Counted from the first letter of the stretch, positions 1 through 7,742 are shown. The stretch: DNA of 8,837 bases from an uncultured Fretibacterium sp. (GCF_938040765.1 NZ_CALIAA010000134.1:1-8837); one strand, 5' to 3'. Notes: generated by a model not told the origin, from the letters alone. Program-made: numbers and translations.

Positions 1-550
1 CCTTCAGGACGGTGTAGAAGCCACGGAGCGCCTCGCGCATGGCCTCCGCCGCCTCCAGGTTTCCGATCTTGTCCAGGATGGGCTTGTCGTACTCGTCGAT
101 CAGCACGACGACGGGACCGCTGGCCTTGTGGAGCCCGATGATGACGTCCTGAAGCGCACCGCCGGGAAGCGTGCTCCTGACCTGCACGCCGGCGTACTCC
201 CCCCTCCGGGCCAGATCCGCCATCAGGGAGGCCTCAAATTTCGGGACGTCCCGGACGTCCATCATGCTCATGTCGAGCCGCAGCACCGGGCAGGGGTGTT
301 TTGCCTGCTCCGTCACCCACGCCTCGGCGGCCAGCCCCGCGAAGAGCTCCACGCGGCCGCCGAACATAGCGTCGAGCGTCGAAAGCGTCAGCGACTTCCC
401 GAATCGTCGAGGCCGGGACAGGAAGTACCACGCCCCAGCCTCGACAAGCTCCGTCAGTCGCGCTGTCTTGTCCACGTAGACGCAGTCCATCCGCCGCAGC
501 TTTTCGAAATGGTACGTCCCGATAGGCAGCGTCCGAAGCCTTCCTCTCAT
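1..550 (-). CDS. AAA-ATPase-like protein (PF09820 type), C-terminus beyond window
   Basis: The frame is open from an ATG at 550 to the window edge, giving the first 183 residues. It starts RGRLRTLPIGTYHFEKLRR, the usual opening of the 'predicted AAA-ATPase' family, followed by YVDKT (25-29). A P-loop variant RPRRFGKSL lies at 46-54 and a Walker B strand VVVLIDEYDKPIL at 147-159. Family members are usually 500-600 residues and often end in a PD-(D/E)XK nuclease-like domain (DUF1703); that part would lie left of base 1 and cannot be seen. A good ribosome binding site (GAGGTGAGG) sits just before the ATG. The gene lies 45 bases after the glycosyltransferase gene on the same strand, but nothing ties it to lipid A. 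The family is often present in many copies per genome and its role is not established. The family call is firm; function is unknown. Confidence 0.88.
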   Translation of the reverse strand, partial: MRGRLRTLPIGTYHFEKLRRMDCVYVDKTARLTELVEAGAWYFLSRPRRFGKSLTLSTLDAMFGGRVELFAGLAAEAWVTEQAKHPCPVLRLDMSMMDVRDVPKFEASLMADLARRGEYAGVQVRSTLPGGALQDVIIGLHKASGPVVVLIDEYDKPILDKIGNLEAAEAMREALRGFYTVLK

Positions 551-595
551 CGTCCCTCACCTCGCTTCATACTTCATCCGCCGGGACCAGCCGGC

Positions 596-1723
596 TCACC
601 GGGGAACGCGGCGCCCCTGCGTTTCCAGGGCGTCGCACAGCCGCGCGGCGGCCCCGCCCTCTCCCGAGAGCTCCAGGAGCGCCGCACGCGTCTCTGCGAG
701 CCCCTCCGGGTCCCGCAGTGCGGAGGCGATCCGCAGGGCGAGCGTCTGCGGGGTGACGTCCCCGTACAGCTCGTCCACGATGGAGCGGTTCGCGATGCGG
801 TTCGGCAGGGAGATGAACCCGTTGTGGCGCGCCAGGACGCGCCCGACCGCCGCACGGCGTATCCTTATGCCCACGAACGGCAGGGATGTGGCGAACCCGC
901 GCAGCCCGGCGACGGGGATGTGCTTCAGAAAGGCGTGCGGCGCAGCCGTCAGACCGGGCAGTCCGCAGTGCATCATCTCCAGCGTGTTCGTCCCCGGCTG
1001 AGTCAGGGCGTAGTCCGCGCCCCGCATTGCGACTCCCGCCCCGGCCCGGACGGGCTCGAGCCCCGCATCGCGCCAGGCCTCGAGCTCGGAGTCCAGCATG
1101 AACGGCGAGAAGAGCGTCCGGACCCGCAGCCTCGGAAACTCGGACCGGAGCGCGGCGACGACGGCGGTCAGCCAATCCCGGGCCGCCCGACGGATGGCAG
1201 GCCGGCTCCCCGGGAGCAGCAGGAGCCGGGGCGAGTCGGGCTCGTCCGGCCAATTCCAGGACGCGGCGGAGGGGCTGTGCGCGTCCATCTCCAGGGCGTC
1301 CCGGACGAGGTCCCCGATGGAGCGTGCCCCGGACTTGCCGGAGATGCCCGAGGCCATCGCCGGGCAGGCCGTGAAGACCGCCTGCGCCCGGCCCAGACCT
1401 TTTTTGGCGCCGTAGGTGTAGACGAACAGGGGCGCCTTGGCGGCATGCGCGAGGTGGGTCCCGAACATCAGGTCCCCCCCCAGCTGCAGGACGCAGTCCG
1501 TCCGTTCGGCCCCGAGCTCCCGCCAGGTCCGCGCAACGCCGCTTGGGCCCTCGAGCTTGTCGACCCCCAACAGCGAGGCGGCCTCGCGCTCCCGGCCCGA
1601 CGCGAAGGGACAGGGCAGGAGCCACAGGGAGACGGAGTGCCCCCGCAGGCGCAGCTCCGTCGCCATGGGACGTGCCCAGTCCCACAGCTCTCCGGGGCCG
1701 TTCGTCAGTATGGAGACCCTCAC
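596..1723 (-). CDS. LpxB-like glycosyltransferase paralogue, substrate unknown
   Basis: A 375-residue protein starting at GTG 1723; no in-frame start lies further upstream, and a purine-rich GAGGGGGAG sits about 13 bases before it. It resembles a GT-B transferase related to lipid A disaccharide synthase. PGSR at 171-174 matches PGSRR of LpxB next door. GTNTLEMMHCGLP (244-256) aligns with the LpxB SGTVAVEAMLL segment (the nucleotide-sugar site). FISLPNRIANRSIVDELYGD (303-322) aligns with LpxB YISIPNYLAG...LYPELLRGD. The N-terminus differs: NGPGELWDWARPM (8-20) replaces the LpxB GEVSGDLHAAE loop, and the LpxB DSPDF motif is missing. It follows lpxB by 70 bases on the same strand. I infer a sugar transferase acting on lipid A, the LPS core or another envelope glycolipid. 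A second, diverged disaccharide synthase is possible. The real substrate cannot be read from sequence. Confidence 0.82.
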   Translation of the reverse strand: MRVSILTNGPGELWDWARPMATELRLRGHSVSLWLLPCPFASGREREAASLLGVDKLEGPSGVARTWRELGAERTDCVLQLGGDLMFGTHLAHAAKAPLFVYTYGAKKGLGRAQAVFTACPAMASGISGKSGARSIGDLVRDALEMDAHSPSAASWNWPDEPDSPRLLLLPGSRPAIRRAARDWLTAVVAALRSEFPRLRVRTLFSPFMLDSELEAWRDAGLEPVRAGAGVAMRGADYALTQPGTNTLEMMHCGLPGLTAAPHAFLKHIPVAGLRGFATSLPFVGIRIRRAAVGRVLARHNGFISLPNRIANRSIVDELYGDVTPQTLALRIASALRDPEGLAETRAALLELSGEGGAAARLCDALETQGRRVPR

Positions 1724-1793
1724 GTTCGCATCACCGCTCCCCCTCGCGCTTCTCCTCGTCCCGCTCCCCGCCGGGCGTCGGGACCATGCCGAT

Positions 1794-2930
1794 TTACGGT
1801 AAAATAGCCTCCGCCCAGAACCCGGCGGCGTCCCCGACGCCCATGGCGGCCCGGGCCTCCTCCATGCGGCGGTCGGCCTCGGAGCGGATGGCGGGGTCGT
1901 CGGTATAGCGGTACAGCTCCTGGACGATCCGTTCGGGCCGCGCGTCGCCCCGGAGCAGCTCCGGGTAGAGCGGAGTGCCGGTCGGACCGGCCAGATAGTT
2001 TGGGATCGAGATGTAGGGGATCCGTACCAGCGCGCGCGCTATGGCCCAGGAAACGGCGTTGCCGTTGTAGATCACCACCATGTAGCGGCGCAGCAGCATC
2101 GCCTCCACCGCGACCGTCCCGCTGACCCCCGCGACGGCCTCCGCAGCCTCCATCAGCTCCCGGCCCTCCCCATCCCACGTCTCGAACCCCTCGAGGCGTT
2201 CCCGGAGCTCCGCGGCGAGGGCAGGCGAGAGGCCCGGCGCGATGGAGAAGATCGGAAGCCGTCCATCGTCCCTCAGGATCCGGGCCGCGCCCATCAGCCG
2301 TTCCAGGTGGTAGCGGATGTCGTACCGCCGGCTCCCCGGCATGAGCGCGATGACGCGCGCGTCCCCGGTGCGGCGCCGAAGCGCCTCGGGCGCGCGGCAG
2401 CCCTTCAGCCCCTCGACCAGCGGGTGGACCGCCCAGCGGGAGTTCACGCCCCGCTCGGCCAGGTAGCGGTGCTCGAAGGAGAAGAGCGGCAGGCACAGGT
2501 CGAAGTCCCGGCGCAGAGCCCATACGCGCCCGCTGCGCCAGGCCCAGACGGTCGGGGTCGCCAGACAGACGGTTTTTCCCCCGTAGCCCGCGCGCCGCAG
2601 CCTCGATACCAGGCCCAGGTGAAAGTCCGGGCTGTCGACCACCACGACGGCCTCCGGGCTCCGCTCCAGGATGGCCCGGACCATCGTGCGCCGCAGCCGG
2701 AGGAGGCGCGGAATCGCGGGCAGCACCTCCGTGATGCCCATCAGCTTGAGCTCCTCGTAGCTCCAGCGGGGAAGGTCCGGCGCGAACTCCCCGCAGGCCT
2801 CCTCCGTCCGCGGCCCCATCATGCCCCATATCCGGCCCCTCAGGGCCGGCCTTCGCCTCAGCAGCGCCCGGACGAGCTCGGCTGCGTGGAGGTCCCCGCT
2901 GACCTCTCCGCAGCTCACGAAGAGGGACAC
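1794..2930 (-). CDS. lpxB: Lipid-A-disaccharide synthase LpxB
   Basis: LpxB is a peripheral inner-membrane GT19 enzyme that joins UDP-2,3-diacylglucosamine and lipid X, releasing UDP, to form the lipid A disaccharide. The 378-residue product has the normal family length and motifs in order: CGEVSGDLHAAEL (7-19), VVDSPDF (97-103, holding the Asp that is essential in E. coli), TPTVWAWRSGRV (125-136), LFSFEHRYLAERGV (149-162), MPGSRRYDI (197-205), SGTVAVEAML (270-279) and RIPYISIPNYLAG (303-315). The start is GTG 2930, with GGGGGA seven bases upstream. The frame stays open far upstream, but those residues look like nothing in LpxB and fall inside lpxI. The gene overlaps the lpxI end by 16 bases, which suggests coupled translation. 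LpxI, just upstream, makes its lipid X substrate. Confidence 0.95.
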   Translation of the reverse strand: MSLFVSCGEVSGDLHAAELVRALLRRRPALRGRIWGMMGPRTEEACGEFAPDLPRWSYEELKLMGITEVLPAIPRLLRLRRTMVRAILERSPEAVVVVDSPDFHLGLVSRLRRAGYGGKTVCLATPTVWAWRSGRVWALRRDFDLCLPLFSFEHRYLAERGVNSRWAVHPLVEGLKGCRAPEALRRRTGDARVIALMPGSRRYDIRYHLERLMGAARILRDDGRLPIFSIAPGLSPALAAELRERLEGFETWDGEGRELMEAAEAVAGVSGTVAVEAMLLRRYMVVIYNGNAVSWAIARALVRIPYISIPNYLAGPTGTPLYPELLRGDARPERIVQELYRYTDDPAIRSEADRRMEEARAAMGVGDAAGFWAEAILP

Positions 2931-3739
2931 GACCGCATCCCCCAGACGGCGATCCCGCAGGCGTCGGCGCTTTCGAACGTCCGCTCCGGCTCCAGAACCA
3001 GGGTCCGACCCGCCTCGACGGCCAGGCAGGTCAGCCCCGCGCACCTCATGGACTCGATGGTCCCGGGCCCGACGGTCGGCAGGTCGTAGCGCAGGTCCTG
3101 GTCGGACCGCATCATCTTGACGACGACGCCCCGGCCCGACAGCGCGCCGCAGCGCCCGATCATCGCGTCCGTCCCCTCCATCGCCTCGACGGCCACGACG
3201 GCGCGGTCCGCCACCACGATCGCCTGGCCGAAGGAACAGGGCAGCGTGACGCTCAGGACCTCCGCCCCATATCGGACGTCCTGCAGCTCGGCCTCGGTCG
3301 GGGCGCGGGAGCCCAGCCGCCCCTCCGGCGCCAGGAACTCCGGCAGGATCTGCCAGTAGGGGAGGACGGCGATGCCCTCCCGCTCGAACGCCTCTACGAT
3401 CGACCCCAGAAGCGCATGGTCGTCCCGCGGCGTGGCGGAGAGCACCGAGCGGGTGAGGGGGTCGAAGAGGGCGGGCAGGAGGTAGATCGTCCTCTTGGCG
3501 ATGTGCCCGGCCATGATGAGGCGCTCCGCGCCGCGGCGCCGGGCCTCGCGGACGACGCGCCCCAGACTCGGGAACCGGAGATGGACCACGGCCTCGGACC
3601 ATGGGGCGAGCGCCCCGTCGTCGCCCCTCAGGGTGACGACGACGGGAGGGGTCCCCCGCTCGTGGAGGCGCCTCGCGATCTCCACGGGCAGCGCGCCCTC
3701 CCCGGCGATCAGGACGATCCGGCCCTCCGGTGCGCTCAT
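2915..3739 (-). CDS. lpxI: UDP-2,3-diacylglucosamine pyrophosphatase LpxI
   Basis: LpxI hydrolyses UDP-2,3-diacylglucosamine to lipid X and UMP, the step done by LpxH in E. coli. The 274-residue product matches the family (formerly DUF1009) in length and layout. It has an N-terminal IAGEGALPVEIA (11-22), a linker region AGHIAKRT (77-84), then RAPTEAELQDVRYG (145-158), FGQAIVVADRAVVAVEAMEGTDAMI (about 170-194) and QDLRYDLPTVGPGTIE (214-229). The last two segments are the most conserved of the family's C-terminal catalytic domain. The ATG at 3739 overlaps the stop of the LptF/G gene as ATGA, so it is likely read by coupled ribosomes. Upstream GGTGGA serves as a modest ribosome binding site. The 3' end overlaps lpxB. 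The hydrolase is thus encoded directly before the enzyme that uses its product. No lpxH is seen here. Confidence 0.95.
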   Translation of the reverse strand: MSAPEGRIVLIAGEGALPVEIARRLHERGTPPVVVTLRGDDGALAPWSEAVVHLRFPSLGRVVREARRRGAERLIMAGHIAKRTIYLLPALFDPLTRSVLSATPRDDHALLGSIVEAFEREGIAVLPYWQILPEFLAPEGRLGSRAPTEAELQDVRYGAEVLSVTLPCSFGQAIVVADRAVVAVEAMEGTDAMIGRCGALSGRGVVVKMMRSDQDLRYDLPTVGPGTIESMRCAGLTCLAVEAGRTLVLEPERTFESADACGIAVWGMRSCPSS

Positions 3740-4860
3740 CGGTCCACCCGGCGCGCGAAGAAGACCGCCACGATCATGAACACCAGGTTGGGGGCCCACG
3801 CGGCCAGCGAGGGCCAGATCGCCCCGGCCTCGCCGAGGGCGCGGCACATCGACATCACGACGTAGTAGGCGAAGACGATGACGACGCTGATGCCGAATCC
3901 CATCCCCGAGCCGGACCGGCCCTGACGCGACGCGCCGAACCCCGCGCCCAGGACCGCCATGATGACGCAGGCCCAGGGCACGGCCAGCTTCAGGTGAAAC
4001 ATCACCCAGAGCTTCGAGAGGTCCGACCCGATCATGCTGGCCTGGCGGATGTAGGCCCACAGCTCATGGGCGCTCATGTCCACCGGGCGCCTCGTGCTGC
4101 GCTGGATCTGCTCGGGCGAGAGGTTCAGCGCGAGCCGCTGCCGCTCGAAGCGGAAGAGCAGGTTGATGTCGCCCCGGCTGTTGACGTCGTAGACGCGGCC
4201 GTCCTCGATCCACCACTGCCCGTCCTTCCAGACCCCCTGCTGCGCCACGGAGGTGCGCACCAGGCGTCCGCCCTCGAACTCGTGCACCATGACGTCCTTC
4301 AGGATCCCCTTCCTCGTATCCATCTGGTTGACGTAGAGGACCCGCCGGAGCTCCCCGCCGCTCTCGTCGCGCAGGAAGACCTTCTCCTGAAGCGCGGCGG
4401 CCTGGTTCTTCATCACCTCGTACTTGAGCAGCCGGTCCGCGGCGATGGAGGTGAAGGGCACCACGGTCTCGTTGAAGGCCAGGGTCCCCAACGAGACGAG
4501 GAGCGATGCGACGACGATGGGCCGGAGCACGCGCGAGAACGGGATACCCAGGGACTTCAGGGCGATCAGCTCGCTGCCCGCGGCCAGGCCGGTCATCCCC
4601 AGAAGGGCGCTCAGCAGCGAGGACATGGGGAAGGTCATGGCGACGACCTCCGGCAGGCGGTAGAGGAAGAGGCGCGTCACGACCCCCAGGGAGACGCCCT
4701 GTTCGATGATCAGTCTCGCCGCCTGGAAGAGCAGGTCGCCCGCCACGAAGATCAGGGTGAAGATCAGCACCCCGAAGACGAAGGGACCGGCGACCGCCTT
4801 CAGGACGAGGCGGTCCAGGATGTGCAGGCCCAGCGGGGAGAGGCCCCCGGAAATTCTCAC
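3736..4860 (-). CDS. LptF/LptG family LPS export permease (YjgP/YjgQ)
   Basis: Inner-membrane permease of the LPS transport ABC complex, which with LptB and LptC extracts LPS from the inner membrane and passes it to the periplasmic bridge. The 374-residue product shows the family plan: about three N-terminal membrane segments (near 24-48, 65-90 and 112-135), a soluble periplasmic beta-rich part (about 140-285), and three C-terminal segments (about 290-312, 320-340, 355-370). Family-typical stretches are ILDRLVLK (14-21), FVAGDLLF (38-45), RLPEVVAMTFPMSSLLSALL (68-87) and GSELIALKSLGIP (95-107). I chose GTG 4860 because GGAGG lies five bases upstream and the product then starts like its relatives. 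An in-frame TTG at 4884 would add eight residues and overlap the gene before. F and G cannot be told apart here. Only one such gene is in the window, whereas E. coli has lptF and lptG adjacent. Confidence 0.93.
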   Translation of the reverse strand: MRISGGLSPLGLHILDRLVLKAVAGPFVFGVLIFTLIFVAGDLLFQAARLIIEQGVSLGVVTRLFLYRLPEVVAMTFPMSSLLSALLGMTGLAAGSELIALKSLGIPFSRVLRPIVVASLLVSLGTLAFNETVVPFTSIAADRLLKYEVMKNQAAALQEKVFLRDESGGELRRVLYVNQMDTRKGILKDVMVHEFEGGRLVRTSVAQQGVWKDGQWWIEDGRVYDVNSRGDINLLFRFERQRLALNLSPEQIQRSTRRPVDMSAHELWAYIRQASMIGSDLSKLWVMFHLKLAVPWACVIMAVLGAGFGASRQGRSGSGMGFGISVVIVFAYYVVMSMCRALGEAGAIWPSLAAWAPNLVFMIVAVFFARRVDR

Positions 4861-4873
4861 GGGAACCTCCGAA

Positions 4874-5983
4874 TCAGGAGCCAAGCGTGTACTTGGCCTG
4901 CATGTTCTCGTCGACCCGCTTCACGAGGTCCTCCGCGTTCGGGACGCCGGGGCCGCCCTTGACGAAGTCCGTCACGCGGAGGATCACCGCGGTGGAGAGC
5001 GCGGAGTGGGACGTGCAGAGCGTGCGCATAAGCGTTTCGAGCTTGGCGACGACGGCCTCTGCGGCGTCGTTGTCGGTATCGATCAGGATCAGGAAGATGT
5101 CGCGGGGCCCCGGGGAAAAGGCGATGTCCGAGGCCCGCAGGCTGGCATGCACGGCGCGGCAGTAGGCGCGGAAGGCATCGTCCACCCACGGGTCCGAGTC
5201 CGACGAGGGTGGGAACGTGAGCCGCATCAGGACCGACGTCAGGAAATGTCCGTAGCGCCGGATGCGGTACAGCTCCTCCTCCAGGCGCTGCATCGCGTAG
5301 CCCCGCGTATGAAGGCCCGTGAGGGGGTCGACAAAGGAATCGGCCTGGGGGGCGGCGTCGGACAACGCCTTCGGTTCGAGCCGGAAGCAGATGCGGCCCT
5401 CCTTCATCGGCTGCTGAAGGACGTTCCATGCTTTTTCGCCAAGCATCGCCGTCCCCTCCCCCGGGGGGAGGAGCAGCGCGATGTTCGAGGCCAGCGCGGT
5501 CTCCCGGGAGATCCCCGCGATCTCGAGCAGGGCGTCGCTGATGGCGAGGATATCGCCGACCTCGTCGGTGACCGCGAAGGGGACCGGCAGGTCGAAGTCC
5601 CGAACGCCCTCCTCAAGCCTCGCCTCGGGGAGGGGCCTGTGGAGGCGGTGGTGATAGAGCGTCGTCAGGACCACCGCGCCGCAGACGGCCATGGTCACGC
5701 CCACCCACTGGAGCCGGGCCCCGAAGCTGACGGACAGGGGACAGAGCAGCATCCCCTGTGCGATGAGCTGGACCGGGATGTAGCCCCCTTTGGCGCCCTG
5801 GAGGATGAACAGGGCGTAGAGCGCGGTCAGGACGACGAACAGGAGCCCCGTCAGGCCCCAGAGCGACGCGTCCACCGGGCCCGACGCCGCGGGAGAGCCC
5901 AGGGAACGGACGATGAGGATCGTCGGGATCGCGACGACGGGCGGCAGGAAAAGCCACTTCATGAGGCTGACGGGACGTTCCAT
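4874..5983 (-). CDS. Membrane protein with PAS-like region and degenerate GGDEF domain
   Basis: A 369-residue protein. Four hydrophobic segments (about 11-26, 42-62, 69-88, 93-110) anchor it in the membrane. A PAS-like stretch follows (about 130-200, with PFAVTDEVGDILAISDALLEIAG). From 219 it reads DPLTGLHTRGYAMQRLEEEL, the standard opening of a GGDEF domain. The metal-binding lDiDxFK strand is replaced by MRLTFPP (252-258), and an ungapped alignment puts GPRDI (292-296) where GGDEF should be. Diguanylate cyclase activity is therefore unlikely. An RxxD pair (R283, D286) survives exactly nine residues before that motif, the spacing of the c-di-GMP inhibitory site in PleD. ATG 5983 lies four bases after the stop of the preceding gene, with no clear ribosome binding site. 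Thirteen bases separate its stop from the LptF/G start. A c-di-GMP sensor role is inferred. Confidence 0.85.
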   Translation of the reverse strand: MERPVSLMKWLFLPPVVAIPTILIVRSLGSPAASGPVDASLWGLTGLLFVVLTALYALFILQGAKGGYIPVQLIAQGMLLCPLSVSFGARLQWVGVTMAVCGAVVLTTLYHHRLHRPLPEARLEEGVRDFDLPVPFAVTDEVGDILAISDALLEIAGISRETALASNIALLLPPGEGTAMLGEKAWNVLQQPMKEGRICFRLEPKALSDAAPQADSFVDPLTGLHTRGYAMQRLEEELYRIRRYGHFLTSVLMRLTFPPSSDSDPWVDDAFRAYCRAVHASLRASDIAFSPGPRDIFLILIDTDNDAAEAVVAKLETLMRTLCTSHSALSTAVILRVTDFVKGGPGVPNAEDLVKRVDENMQAKYTLGS

Positions 5984-5987
5984 GGTG

Positions 5988-7577
5988 CTAACGGTATTCC
6001 AGGGTCTCTCCGGAGGGGTAGCTCAGGGTGTACTCCACGACGATCTTCCGGATCTCGCCGGGCTTGACGGACAGTTTCCACGACAGGCGATTCTCCGCGT
6101 CGCGCTCCGTGGGCTCGGGATCGATTTTGAGGACCTCCAGCTTGATCTTCTCGTCCACCGGGATCGGAAGCCGGTCCCGGACGGTGACCTCCCGCTCCGA
6201 GTCCATGCCGCTGGACACCTCCAGCGTGTAGCCGCTCTTGAAGACGCCCGATCCCCCCAGCCAGGAGCTGCCCGTGCTCTCCACCAGCGGGGTCTTTTTC
6301 GCGCTGAGCCGCGAGGCCGAGCCGAAGGGAAGCCGGCTCTGCCCCAGCCCGTACTCCGGCACCTGGGTGGAGCCGGACGGACGGCCGTCCACGCGCAGCT
6401 CCGCACGCCCCGGCATCAGGGGCGTGGTGATGGCGTCCATGCTGGCGACGATCCAGCCCGTGGAGCGCTGCTCAGGGATCAGAACCAGAAGGGGCGTGCT
6501 CTTGAGCGACAGGGCGCCGAGCGCCACGTCCGAGGGCGTGCCGTCCCCCTCGAGCGTCCCCCGGCCCAGGACGGCCACGTTCGAGAGGGTGGAAGCGATC
6601 ACGGGAAGCCCCGCACCGAACTCCACGGCCTCATCGCCCTGATCGTCCATCGTGTTTGACGCTCTCTCGGGCATCGCTTTGGCAAGGGCGCTGGGGGCGG
6701 CTGCAGAGGTCAAACCCAAAGCCGCGGGGCTCCTGACCGGTATCGGATGCTTCGGACGCAAGGCGACCCGAAGGGGATCCATCGCGGGCGGCGAGACCGA
6801 GTCCTCCGGCTGCCTGGAGTGGAAGGTCAGGTCCCCCGAGTAGTCGAGCCCCGTCCCCTGCGCGGCGGACGCGAACATGTGGACGTCGATGGCTCCCGTC
6901 GCGCTGTTCAGGTCCATGACGTACCGCAGCCCCCAGCGGGCGGCGTCCGTGCGGGCCTCGAAGAGCAGCGGCTGGCGTGCGTTCGTGCGCCCGCTGACCT
7001 GTACGATCTGGTCGGACCGCTGAGGGCTCCGGGACTCGAGCTCCGCCTTCAGGCGCTCCAGCTCCTCCGTCTCCAGGCTCAGGGTCTCCGTCAGGTCCGC
7101 CAGGTCGTTCTCGACCTTCAGTCGGAGGGCCTGAGCCTCCTCCATGTAGTGGATCAGGTCCCTGCTCTCGGTCCCGTTGACCTGAGCGCTGCTCACGTTC
7201 AGCATCGCGCGGGTCTGTTCCAGGGAGGCCGCCTTCGCCTTCAGAAGGGCGACGGCCTTGGCCTGGGCGTCCGTCCGTTCCTTCAGGGGGGCGAGGGAGG
7301 GGGGAATCCAGCCCTTGCGCCCCTGCTCGATCACCTGGAGGTCCGAGACCCCCGTGAGGTTCAGGAGGCGGACGCTCGCGGCGTCGAAGGCGCCGGGGAG
7401 CTCGAACCGGAAGGAGTCCTCCGTGGGGGTGAGCTCGAAGACGAACCGCGCGCCCCTGGGATAGACGTCCACGGAATGGACCGCCGGGATGTCCGCCGCG
7501 CAGGGACGGGCGAGGAGCACGAGGACTCCTGCGAGGAGCACCACCGGCAACGTCGGGAAACTGCCTTTGAATATCAT
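5988..7577 (-). CDS. Secreted DUF4139 (MuiA-like) protein with coiled coil
   Basis: A 529-residue protein and the first gene of the minus-strand run. A signal peptide is clear: a lysine at residue 4, a hydrophobic core (about 9-23), and likely cleavage near CAA-D at 26-29. The mature N-terminal part (about 30-90) has the beta-strand look of DUF4140. A heptad-rich region from about 95 to 182 (with DLTETLSLETEELERLKAEL) should form a coiled coil. The rest matches DUF4139, including ARWGLRYVMDLN (212-223) and a C-terminal VTVRDRLPIPVDEKIKLEV (464-482) ending in LSWKLSVKPGE. An Ala/Pro-rich low-complexity linker lies at about 284-310. ATG 7577 follows a perfect AAGGAGGT, though ten bases away. 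The family's biochemical role is unknown; it is named for a mucoidy inhibitor annotation. Here it should act in the periplasm or outer envelope, in line with its LPS gene neighbours. Confidence 0.85.
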   Translation of the reverse strand: MIFKGSFPTLPVVLLAGVLVLLARPCAADIPAVHSVDVYPRGARFVFELTPTEDSFRFELPGAFDAASVRLLNLTGVSDLQVIEQGRKGWIPPSLAPLKERTDAQAKAVALLKAKAASLEQTRAMLNVSSAQVNGTESRDLIHYMEEAQALRLKVENDLADLTETLSLETEELERLKAELESRSPQRSDQIVQVSGRTNARQPLLFEARTDAARWGLRYVMDLNSATGAIDVHMFASAAQGTGLDYSGDLTFHSRQPEDSVSPPAMDPLRVALRPKHPIPVRSPAALGLTSAAAPSALAKAMPERASNTMDDQGDEAVEFGAGLPVIASTLSNVAVLGRGTLEGDGTPSDVALGALSLKSTPLLVLIPEQRSTGWIVASMDAITTPLMPGRAELRVDGRPSGSTQVPEYGLGQSRLPFGSASRLSAKKTPLVESTGSSWLGGSGVFKSGYTLEVSSGMDSEREVTVRDRLPIPVDEKIKLEVLKIDPEPTERDAENRLSWKLSVKPGEIRKIVVEYTLSYPSGETLEYR

Positions 7578-7703
7578 GATGAACGGGACCTCCTTGATCG
7601 TTCGTCGGGATGTTCGGGAAATCGGGTCCGAAAACCGGTCCGCGGGGCCGCGAAAGGTCCGTCGGGACGGTATCCCGTAGGGCTCGCATGCGGTCCCGCG
7701 CCT

Positions 7704-7731
7704 ATTTTAACACGCTGTCCCGCATTCGGAA
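7704..7731 (-). promoter_or_regulatory. Candidate sigma70-type promoter for the DUF4139-LPS gene run
   Basis: On the minus strand TAAAAT (7709-7704) matches TATAAT at five of six positions. A weak -35, TTCCGA (7731-7726), lies 16 bases upstream with three of six matches. It stands in a short AT-rich patch in otherwise GC-rich DNA, about 130 bases before the ATG at 7577. Transcription would begin near 7697. It is the only promoter-like site seen for the minus-strand genes, because the spaces inside the run are 70 bases or less. Confidence 0.4.
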
Positions 7732-7742
7732 GTCCTGTCCGC

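Noticed and set aside
580..595. Inverted repeat GCCGG/CCGGC after the LpxB-like gene
   Set aside because: The stem is only five pairs and no T-run follows on the minus strand, so it is not supported as a terminator.
1731..1787. 18-codon mini-ORF on the minus strand between lpxB and the LpxB-like gene
   Set aside because: It has no ribosome binding site, and its Glu/Arg-rich product could be chance in a purine-rich spacer.
128..1807. 559-codon open frame on the plus strand
   Set aside because: It lies antisense to the ATPase and LpxB-like genes, is Pro/Arg/Gly-rich with no domain pattern, and is a by-product of high GC. The minus-strand products have clear family motifs.
2931..3602. Long N-terminal extension of lpxB
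   Set aside because: The frame is open, but the residues are Arg/Gly/Pro-rich and unlike LpxB. This stretch is coding for lpxI in another frame.
3740..4060. N-terminal extension of lpxI
   Set aside because: The open frame upstream of ATG 3739 falls inside the LptF/G gene and adds residues unlike LpxI.
3730..6067. Plus-strand open frames 3730-4962 and 4706-6067 opposite LptF/G and the GGDEF-like gene
   Set aside because: The His/Asp/Arg/Gly-rich translations without motifs are typical of antisense frames of GC-rich genes.
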